Positions 13,851-19,753 of a stretch of DNA of 19,753 nucleotides are shown in pieces (position 1 is the stretch's first letter; every line of letters begins with the position of its first letter). The translations under genes were made by a program, and so were the position numbers. The stretch is from positions 1-19,753 of the forward strand of contig JAAPAA010000376.1 in the NCBI GenBank assembly GCA_012274165.1. The letters are read 5' to 3'. The stretch comes from Thiobacillaceae bacterium (GTDB lineage: Bacteria; Pseudomonadota; Gammaproteobacteria; Burkholderiales; Thiobacillaceae). The notes beneath the pieces are model-generated. The model had not been told where the DNA came from, ran no database searches, and was given only the letters and a program-made list of their open reading frames with translations.

Positions 13851-15584
13851 TCAATCTGCCTCGCGTTCGATACCGCAACACTGGATCTGCTCGGCCACAG
13901 GCTCGCTCAGGATGGCGCCGGTCACGGGATTGGGGCGGAACACGGTACAGCCCTTGAGGCCCAGCGCATGCGCCTGCCGATAGAGGTCCGCGAAGCGCTC
14001 GAACGGCAGCTCGGCAGCGACGTTGATGGTCTTGGAAATGGCATTGTCGACATAGGGCTGCAGCGCGGCCTGCATGTGCAGATGGGCGAGCGGATCCAGC
14101 TGGCGTGCCTCGACGAAGGCGGGCGGTGTCCCCGTGCCGCCGCGCTGCTGCCACAGCTGCATGGCGTAGTCGAACACGCTGTGGATGCGATAGCGGCCGT
14201 CGGCCTGCAGCACGCGGCGCTCGGCCGTGGCGGCAAACACCGGCTCGATGCCGCTGGAGCAGTTGTTCGCCAGCAGGCTGATGGTGCCGGCCGGGGCGAT
14301 CGCCAGCAAATGACTATTGCGCAGGCCGTGCGCGGCGATGCCATCGCGAATCTCCGCCGGCAGCCGGCGCGCGAAACCGCTCGCCAGGAACGCATCGCGC
14401 GCGAACGCGGGAAAGCTGCTCTTTTCGCGCGCCAGTTCGATCGAGGCGCGGTAGGCCGCATCGCGCACTGCGGGCATCGCCAGCTCAGCCATTTGCCGCG
14501 CGGCCACGCTGTCGTAGTTGAGCCCCATCATCACCAGCGCGTCGGCCAGCCCGGTGATACCAAGGCCGACACGACGCTTGAGGCGCGCCTGCTCGGCCTG
14601 CGCCGGCAGCGGATAGCGCGAGACGTCGATGACGTTGTCGAGGAAGCGCACCGCGAGCCGTGCCGATTCAGCCAGCGCCTCAAGGTCGAGACGCGCGTTG
14701 GCAGCAAACGGCGCAACCACAAAAGCGGTGAGATTGAGCGAGCCAAGATCGCAGGCGCCATAGGCCGGCAGCGGGATTTCGCCGCAGGGATTGGTGGCGC
14801 TCAGCGTTTCGATCTCGGCCAGCGTGTTGTCGCGGTTGATGCTGTCGACGAACAGCACGCCGGGCTCGGCGGTGTCGTAGGCCGCGCGCAGGATGCGCTG
14901 CCACAGCGCGCGCGCCTTCAGCGTGCGCACGTCGGCGAGGCCGGGAAACAGCAGCGGCCAGTCGCGATCATTTGCCACCGCATCCATGAAGGCGTCGCTC
15001 ACCAGCACCGACAGGTTGAAATGCCGCAGCACGGCCGGGTCGCGCTTGGCGTCGACGAAGATCTCGATGTCGGGATGGTCGCAGCGCAGCGTCGCCATCA
15101 TCGCGCCGCGCCGCGCGCCGGTCGACAGCATCGTCGCGCACATCGCGTCCCAGATATGCATGAACGACACCGGCCCGGAGGCGATGCTGCCGGTTGCAGC
15201 CGCCACCGTTCCGGCCGGACGCAGGGTGGAAAAGTCGTAGCCGACGCCGCCGCCATGCTGCATGGTGAGCGCGCCTTCCTTCAGTGCCTCGAAAATGTGC
15301 TCGAGGTCGTCGGCAATCTCGCCCATGACGAAGCAGTTGAACAGCGTCACCCGGCGGCCAGTGCCGGCGCCGGCGAGAATGCGGCCGCCGGGCAGGAAAC
15401 GGAAACCGTCCAGCAGCACGTAGAAGCGCTCGGCCCACTGCTCGCGTTCGCCGCCTTCGGCCAGCGCGATCGCCTGCGCCACCCGCCGCCAGCTGGCGCG
15501 GATGTCGGCCTCGCCCGCGGCGCGGTAGCGGGTCTCCCAGATATGGCGCGAGATATCCATGCTGAACGGGTCTGGCGTTTTCAT
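13851..15584 (-). CDS. nrdJ: Adenosylcobalamin-dependent ribonucleoside-diphosphate reductase (class II)
   Basis: 577 residues, short for class II enzymes. It reduces ribonucleotides to deoxyribonucleotides with a coenzyme-B12-generated thiyl radical, so it works with or without oxygen. NPCGE at 265-269 carries the radical Cys267 and Glu269. Cys84 (LFNCFV) is the expected first redox cysteine, and its partner should be in the central part. PAGTISLLANNCSSGIEP (431-448) is the conserved phosphate-binding region. The C-terminus carries an adjacent Cys pair (569-570, CCGIE), presumably the shuttle pair that re-reduces the active site. There is no N-terminal ATP-cone, so activity regulation through that domain is absent. 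The start at 15584 (MKTPDPFSMDISRHIW) was chosen over an open extension of 44 residues that overlaps the divergent srkA leader. No B12 riboswitch is visible in the 95-base gap. Confidence 0.9.
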   Translation of the reverse strand: MKTPDPFSMDISRHIWETRYRAAGEADIRASWRRVAQAIALAEGGEREQWAERFYVLLDGFRFLPGGRILAGAGTGRRVTLFNCFVMGEIADDLEHIFEALKEGALTMQHGGGVGYDFSTLRPAGTVAAATGSIASGPVSFMHIWDAMCATMLSTGARRGAMMATLRCDHPDIEIFVDAKRDPAVLRHFNLSVLVSDAFMDAVANDRDWPLLFPGLADVRTLKARALWQRILRAAYDTAEPGVLFVDSINRDNTLAEIETLSATNPCGEIPLPAYGACDLGSLNLTAFVVAPFAANARLDLEALAESARLAVRFLDNVIDVSRYPLPAQAEQARLKRRVGLGITGLADALVMMGLNYDSVAARQMAELAMPAVRDAAYRASIELAREKSSFPAFARDAFLASGFARRLPAEIRDGIAAHGLRNSHLLAIAPAGTISLLANNCSSGIEPVFAATAERRVLQADGRYRIHSVFDYAMQLWQQRGGTGTPPAFVEARQLDPLAHLHMQAALQPYVDNAISKTINVAAELPFERFADLYRQAHALGLKGCTVFRPNPVTGAILSEPVAEQIQCCGIEREAD

Positions 15585-15635
15585 GCGGGGGCGATGGAAG
15601 CGGCGAGTTGAGGCATTATCTGTTTCCTCTGTTTT

Positions 15636-15663
15636 TTGAGCGTGTGTGCCCTTTGGGTATAGC
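15636..15663 (+). promoter_or_regulatory. Possible srkA promoter
   Basis: TTGAGC (15636-15641) and TATAGC (15658-15663) are 16 bases apart on the plus strand. The transcript would start about 10 bases before the ATG at 15680, so the leader would be very short, consistent with the lack of a visible ribosome-binding site. Confidence 0.35.
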
Positions 15664-15679
15664 TGCTTTGCCCCGTTCC

Positions 15680-16663
15680 ATGATGGATTTGTCCCACCCC
15701 TATTCCGCGCTGACACCCGATTGCGCGCTCGATGCGCTGGACAGCACCGGCCTCAAGGCCGATGGACGCTTGCTGGCGCTGAACAGCTACGAGAACCGCG
15801 TCTACCAGATGGGGGTGGAGGACGCCCATCTGGTGGTGGTCAAGTTCTACCGTCCCGAACGCTGGAGCGACGCCGCCATCCTGGAAGAACACGCCTACAC
15901 GATCGAACTCGCCGCGCGCGAAATCCCGGTGGTCGCGCCGCTGGTGATGAAGGGCAGCACACTCAACACCCACGCCAGCTTCCGCTTTGCCGTCTACCCC
16001 AAACAGGGCGGCCGCATGCCCGAGTTCGACCGCGCCGATACGCTGCAATGGATGGGACGCTTTCTCGGCCGCATCCATGCGGTCGGCGCGCTGAGCGACT
16101 TTGTTCACCGCCCGGTGCTGAATATCGAGACCTTTGGCACCGCATCGCGCGATTTCCTGCGCGCGGGAAACTGGCTGCCGCCGGACCTGGCGCCGGCGTG
16201 GAACAGCGTGGTCGATCATGCACTCACCAGCGTGGCGCACTGTTACGAACGCGCAGGCAGCGTGCGTGCCATCCGCCTGCACGGCGACTGCCACGCCGGC
16301 AACGTGTTGTGGACGGAATCCGGTCCCCACTTCGTCGATTTCGACGACAGCCGCATGGGCCCGGCGATACAGGATTTATGGATGTTGCTGTCGGGCGAAC
16401 GCGACGAACAGCAAGCGCAGTTCAACGAGATCCTGACCGGCTACGAAGACTTCGCCGAATTCGATCCGCGCGAACTGAATCTGGTTGAAGCACTCAGAAC
16501 CTTGCGGCTGATCCACTACGCCGCCTGGCTCGCCCGCCGCTGGGACGATCCTGCTTTTCCGGCCGCGTTTCCGTGGTTCAATACGCAGCAATACTGGCAG
16601 GAACGGATACTCGAATTGCGCGAGCAGATCGCCTTGATGGACGAGCCGCCACTGGTGGCGTGA
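15680..16663 (+). CDS. srkA: Stress response kinase A (SrkA/YihE-type protein kinase)
   Basis: 327 residues, nearly identical in length to E. coli SrkA (328). It is a cytoplasmic Ser/Thr protein kinase of the aminoglycoside-phosphotransferase-like fold; in E. coli it counters programmed death caused by stress such as oxidative damage. The N-lobe has SYENRVYQMG (36-45), which is the nucleotide-binding loop, and VVVKFYRPERW (52-62) with the likely ATP lysine K55. The catalytic loop is LHGDCHAGNVLW (200-211) with D203 and N208, and the metal-binding motif is VDFDDS (219-224). The start at 15680 was chosen to match the family length; the next codon is also ATG. It diverges from the reductase gene and is followed by a HIT gene 59 bases downstream. 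Confidence 0.92.
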   Translation: MMDLSHPYSALTPDCALDALDSTGLKADGRLLALNSYENRVYQMGVEDAHLVVVKFYRPERWSDAAILEEHAYTIELAAREIPVVAPLVMKGSTLNTHASFRFAVYPKQGGRMPEFDRADTLQWMGRFLGRIHAVGALSDFVHRPVLNIETFGTASRDFLRAGNWLPPDLAPAWNSVVDHALTSVAHCYERAGSVRAIRLHGDCHAGNVLWTESGPHFVDFDDSRMGPAIQDLWMLLSGERDEQQAQFNEILTGYEDFAEFDPRELNLVEALRTLRLIHYAAWLARRWDDPAFPAAFPWFNTQQYWQERILELREQIALMDEPPLVA

Positions 16664-16722
16664 CACTGAACACGCGCCTCCGCCGTCGCCGATTTCCTGT
16701 CCCAACCCTGAAGCCATTGCGC

Positions 16723-17115
16723 ATGACCGCTCCCACGACAAAACCCTGCCCCTTCTGCCACCTCGACCCCAAGCGCATCCTGGCCGAGGATGAACTGACC
16801 GTGATCTACAAGGATGGTTTTCCGCTTTCGCCGGGTCACACCGTCATCATCCCGCGCCGCCATTTCGCCACCCTGTTTGAAGCCAGCGAAACCGAGCAGG
16901 CCGCATTGCTCAAAGCGCTGGCGCAAGCCAAGGATATGCTGGATCAACAACATCAACCGGACGGCTATAACATAGGAATCAACCACGGTCAGGCGGGTGG
17001 GCAATCCGTGCCGCATCTGCACATTCATTTGATCCCGCGTTACCGCGGTGACAAGGAAGATCCGCGTGGCGGCGTGCGGTGGGTGCTGCCGGACAAGGCA
17101 AAATACTGGGCGTGA
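16723..17115 (+). CDS. HIT family hydrolase
   Basis: 130 residues, one HIT domain. These enzymes hydrolyse nucleotide phosphoramidates or dinucleoside polyphosphates. HLHIH at 98-102 within PHLHIHLIPRY is the histidine triad, with the central His as the nucleophile. CPFC at 9-12 is the first half of the zinc site common in this branch, and DGFPLSPGHTVIIPRRH (31-47) is the usual substrate-binding stretch. The start at 16723 (MTAPTTKPCPFC) fits the family; upstream codons are Arg-rich leader. It sits between srkA and the amidotransferase gene in the same direction. The exact substrate cannot be told from sequence. Confidence 0.92.
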   Translation: MTAPTTKPCPFCHLDPKRILAEDELTVIYKDGFPLSPGHTVIIPRRHFATLFEASETEQAALLKALAQAKDMLDQQHQPDGYNIGINHGQAGGQSVPHLHIHLIPRYRGDKEDPRGGVRWVLPDKAKYWA

Positions 17116-17151
17116 GCAGTCGTCTGAAACCAAACCAGCAAAGGCAAAAAC

Positions 17152-18918
17152 ATGTGTGGCATAGCCGGTGAATTGCGTTTTGACGGGCGCACGCCCGAAC
17201 CCGACACCATGGCGCGGATGCTGGCCAAACTGGCGCGGCGCGGGCCCGATGCCGAGGGCCAGCACGCCGACGGCGCGGTACGCCTGGGCCACCGGCGGCT
17301 GGCGATCATCGATCTGTCGCCGCGCTCGGCACAGCCGATGATCGATGCCGCCAGCGGCACCGCGCTGGTATTCAACGGCACGATCTACAACTACCCGGAA
17401 CTGCGCGCCGAGTTGATTGGGCTGGGGCATGCGTTCCATTCCGACGGCGACACCGAAGTCATCCTGCGCGCCTATCTGCAATGGGGCGAGGCGTGCGTCG
17501 AGCGGCTGCACGGCATGTTCGCGTTCGCGATATGGAACCGCGACGTGCTGTTTCTGGCGCGTGACCGGCTGGGCATCAAACCCCTGTATTACAGCGAATC
17601 CGGCGCGGCATTGCGCTTTGCCTCGACGCCGCAGGCGCTGCTGGCGGCGGGCGAGGTGGACACCGGCATCGACGCGGTGGCGCTGCATCATCTGTTCACC
17701 CTGCACGCGGTGGTGCCCGCGCCGCGCACGATCTACAACGGCATCCGCAAGCTGGCGCCGGGGACGACGCTGACGGTGTATGCCAAGGGCAAGCTGCGAC
17801 ACCGCAAATACTGGTCGCTGAAAGCCGAGCGTCCGCCCATACCCAGAACCGAAGCGGAATGGACCGAAGGCATCCACGAAAGCCTGCGCCAGGCGGTCAA
17901 GAAACGCATCGAGATTGCCGACGTCAAAGTCGGCGTGCTGCTGTCCGGCGGACTCGATTCGAGTCTGCTGGTGGCGCTGCTGGCCGAGCAGGGCGTGCCG
18001 GACCTGATGACGTTTACGGTCGGCTTTGAAGACCAGCCGGAAGAGCGCGGCAACGAGTTCGAATACTCCGACCCGGTCGCGGCGATGTACGGCACGCGCC
18101 ACCACAAATTCCTGATCCCCAATGCCGACGTGCTGCGCCGCCTGCCCGAGGCGGTGGACCAGATGTCCGAGCCGATGTTCGCACAGGACGCGGTGGCGTT
18201 TTACCTGCTGTCGGAACAGGTCAGCAAGACCGTGAAAGTGGTGCAGAGCGGACAGGGCGCGGACGAAGTGTTCGGCGGCTATTTCTGGTATCCGCGCATG
18301 GCGGCGGAAACGTCCGGCTCAGCGCTCGACCGCTTCCGCAAACATTACTTCGACCGCGACCACGATGAATTTCTCGAGATGGCCATGCCCGCGTATCACG
18401 GGCCGGACTACACCAGCGAAACCATCGCGACGCATCTGAGTGAGCCGTTTGCCGACGAATTCATCGACCAGGTACTGCGCATGGACACCACGATGCTGAT
18501 TACCGACGACCCGGTCAAGCGCGTCGACAACATGACGATGGCGTGGGGGCTGGAAGCACGCGTGCCCTTCCTCGATCACCAGCTGGTCGAGCTGGCCGCG
18601 TCGATGCCGCCGGAACTCAAGCTCGCCTCCGAAGGCAAGCACGTGCTGAAACAAATCGCGCGCGGGCTGGTGCCGGACGCGGTGATCGACCGCAAAAAAG
18701 GCTATTTCCCGATGCCCGCGCTGAAGTTCGTGCGCGGCGAGTTTCTCGATTTCATGCGCGACATTCTCGATTCGCAGGCGTGCCGCGCGCGCGGCCTGTA
18801 TCAGCGCGCTTATGTCGACAAACTGCTCGACGCGCCCGAGCAGCACCACACGCGCATCCAGGGCAGCAAGCTGTGGCATCTGGCACTGCTGGAATACTGG
18901 CTGCAAAAGAATGCGTAA
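17152..18918 (+). CDS. asnO: Asparagine synthase-family amidotransferase, probably AsnO (N-acetylglutaminylglutamine amide synthesis)
   Basis: 588 residues. The N-terminal glutamine amidotransferase domain starts MCGIAGE with Cys2 as nucleophile, then RRGPDAEG (29-36) and LVFNGTIYNYPELR. The synthetase domain has the ATP-binding SGGLDSS at 265-271. SGQGADEVFGGYFWYP (366-381) and RVDNMTMAWGLEARVPFLDH match, from memory, the branch that makes the osmoprotectant N-acetylglutaminylglutamine amide rather than ordinary asparagine synthetases, which usually read SGEGSDE there. The length also fits. In known cases the partner synthetase ngg is adjacent, but it is not within this window. The neighbours are a HIT gene (36 bases upstream) and a lytic transglycosylase that overlaps its stop. 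Ordinary asparagine synthetase is the main alternative. The start follows a moderate AAAGGC ribosome-binding site. Confidence 0.8.
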   Translation: MCGIAGELRFDGRTPEPDTMARMLAKLARRGPDAEGQHADGAVRLGHRRLAIIDLSPRSAQPMIDAASGTALVFNGTIYNYPELRAELIGLGHAFHSDGDTEVILRAYLQWGEACVERLHGMFAFAIWNRDVLFLARDRLGIKPLYYSESGAALRFASTPQALLAAGEVDTGIDAVALHHLFTLHAVVPAPRTIYNGIRKLAPGTTLTVYAKGKLRHRKYWSLKAERPPIPRTEAEWTEGIHESLRQAVKKRIEIADVKVGVLLSGGLDSSLLVALLAEQGVPDLMTFTVGFEDQPEERGNEFEYSDPVAAMYGTRHHKFLIPNADVLRRLPEAVDQMSEPMFAQDAVAFYLLSEQVSKTVKVVQSGQGADEVFGGYFWYPRMAAETSGSALDRFRKHYFDRDHDEFLEMAMPAYHGPDYTSETIATHLSEPFADEFIDQVLRMDTTMLITDDPVKRVDNMTMAWGLEARVPFLDHQLVELAASMPPELKLASEGKHVLKQIARGLVPDAVIDRKKGYFPMPALKFVRGEFLDFMRDILDSQACRARGLYQRAYVDKLLDAPEQHHTRIQGSKLWHLALLEYWLQKNA

Positions 18919-19753
18919 AATTTTCTTGCTGCTGGCTGTGCTGGTGAGCGGCTGCGCGTCGCCCCCGCCGTTAGTCACTTCGCCCGGCCCAATCAGCCAC
19001 CCCACGCCACCTGCACAGCCGACTCAACCTATTCAACCTGCTCCGCCTGCGCCGTCTGCGCCGCCCGCACAGACTGCTTTCGACAACTGGCTCGTTGCCT
19101 TTCGCCAGGACGCCCAGGCACGGGGCATCACGCCCGCCACGCTCGATGCCGCCCTCACAGGCGTCACCCCGGTCGAGCGCGTGATCGAACTGGATCGCCG
19201 CCAGCCCGAATTCCTGCAGACGTTTGCCGACTACCTGGAACGCCGTGTGACGCCAAGCCGGGTCGAACGCGGCCAGGCGCTGCTGCAGGAACATGCCGCC
19301 CTGCTGGATGCCGTCGAACAGAAATACGGCGTGCCCAAATCCATATTGGTGGCGTTCTGGGGACTGGAAACCAACTTCGGGACAAACCAGGGCAACCTCA
19401 ACATTCCGGCCAGCCTCGCCACGCTGGCGTGGGAAGGCCGCCGCAGCGCATTCTTCCGCAGCCAGCTGCTCGATGCCTTGCGCATCATCGATGCCGGGCA
19501 CGTCGCTGCCATCGACATGAACGGCTCCTGGGCCGGCGCGATGGGGCACATGCAGTTCATGCCGTCGACCTTCCGCGCCTATGCGGTCGATGGCGACGGC
19601 GATGGCCGCATCGACCTGTGGCAGTCGCTGCCCGACGCCATGAACTCGGCGGCCCATTACCTGCAGCGCGCGGGCTGGCATGCCCACGAGCCGGTGGCGC
19701 TGGAAGTGCGCCTGCCCGCCAACTTCGACTGGCGGCAAGCGCGTTTGATGCAC
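18911..19753 (+). CDS. Lytic murein transglycosylase, MltB-type lipoprotein (3' end outside window)
   Basis: 281 residues are visible, with no stop before the window ends. The start ATG overlaps the stop of the amidotransferase gene by 8 bases. A lipoprotein signal peptide (MRKIFLLLAVLVSGC) ends with Cys15 as the acylation site, followed by a Pro/Gln/Ala-rich linker of about 35 residues, so the protein is expected on the inner face of the outer membrane. The catalytic domain shows WGLETNFG (150-157) with Glu153 as the likely catalytic acid, then NIPASLATLAWEGRR, GSWAGAMGHMQFMPSTF and VDGDGDGRIDLW, where the last may be a calcium-binding loop. It cleaves peptidoglycan glycan strands to give 1,6-anhydromuropeptides. 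A C-terminal peptidoglycan-binding domain may lie outside the window. Confidence 0.93.
   Translation, partial: MRKIFLLLAVLVSGCASPPPLVTSPGPISHPTPPAQPTQPIQPAPPAPSAPPAQTAFDNWLVAFRQDAQARGITPATLDAALTGVTPVERVIELDRRQPEFLQTFADYLERRVTPSRVERGQALLQEHAALLDAVEQKYGVPKSILVAFWGLETNFGTNQGNLNIPASLATLAWEGRRSAFFRSQLLDALRIIDAGHVAAIDMNGSWAGAMGHMQFMPSTFRAYAVDGDGDGRIDLWQSLPDAMNSAAHYLQRAGWHAHEPVALEVRLPANFDWRQARLMH

Noticed and set aside
13686..15611. Plus-strand frame of 641 codons opposite the reductase gene
   Set aside because: Antisense shadow of nrdJ, which has convincing catalytic motifs on the other strand.
15585..15679. Cobalamin riboswitch upstream of nrdJ
   Set aside because: The gap is only 95 bases and shows no B12-box-like sequence; a full riboswitch would not fit without overlapping srkA.
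16516..18105. Minus-strand frame of 529 codons opposite srkA, the HIT gene and the amidotransferase gene
   Set aside because: It spans three well-supported plus-strand genes and has the Arg/Gln/His-rich composition of an antisense shadow.

Overview
The window is a gene-dense, high-GC stretch of a Gram-negative proteobacterial chromosome. The gene families (SrkA/YihE kinase, GcvR-like ACT protein, AI-2E family permease, EAL-HDOD protein, MltB-type transglycosylase, GlcDEF) and the overall base composition suggest a betaproteobacterium, perhaps an autotroph-like relative of Thiobacillus. This is an inference from gene content, not a proven placement.

Layout. (1) Positions 1-807: the 3' end of a beta-class DNA methyltransferase converges on a small PD-(D/E)XK protein. 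Together they look like a type II restriction-modification pair, visibly more AT-rich than the rest. A 299-base stretch without a convincing gene follows (808-1106). (2) Positions 1107-8571, minus strand: a five-gene putative operon. It is transcribed as a transketolase/phosphoketolase-superfamily thiamine diphosphate enzyme, a DUF1537 (four-carbon acid sugar) kinase, then glcD, glcE and glcF. A divergent IclR-family regulator lies at 8678-9442. The shared 106-base control region carries several TTTCA/TGAAA inverted repeats, and one 19-bp palindrome sits over the predicted start of the operon transcript. (3) Positions 9506-11070, plus strand: an AI-2E family permease overlaps a GcvR-like double-ACT protein. 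(4) Positions 11092-12060, minus strand: an unrecognised 322-residue protein. (5) Positions 12205-13849, plus strand: an EAL-HDOD signalling protein with a degenerate EAL part, then a small GIY-YIG nuclease. (6) Positions 13851-15584, minus strand: a compact adenosylcobalamin-type (class II) ribonucleotide reductase. (7) Positions 15680-19753, plus strand: the stress kinase SrkA, a HIT hydrolase, an AsnO-type amidotransferase and a lipoprotein lytic transglycosylase that runs off the window.

How the genes work together. The most interesting part is region 2. GlcDEF oxidises glycolate or a related 2-hydroxyacid to the 2-oxo acid. DUF1537 enzymes phosphorylate four-carbon sugar acids. The thiamine enzyme is of a type that makes or breaks bonds next to a carbonyl. 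With an IclR regulator in front, this reads as a small-acid or sugar-acid pathway, possibly a salvage route for glycolate, that does not match a standard glycolate operon. The remaining genes are mostly housekeeping, stress and signalling functions. No RNA genes, insertion sequences or CRISPR arrays were seen.
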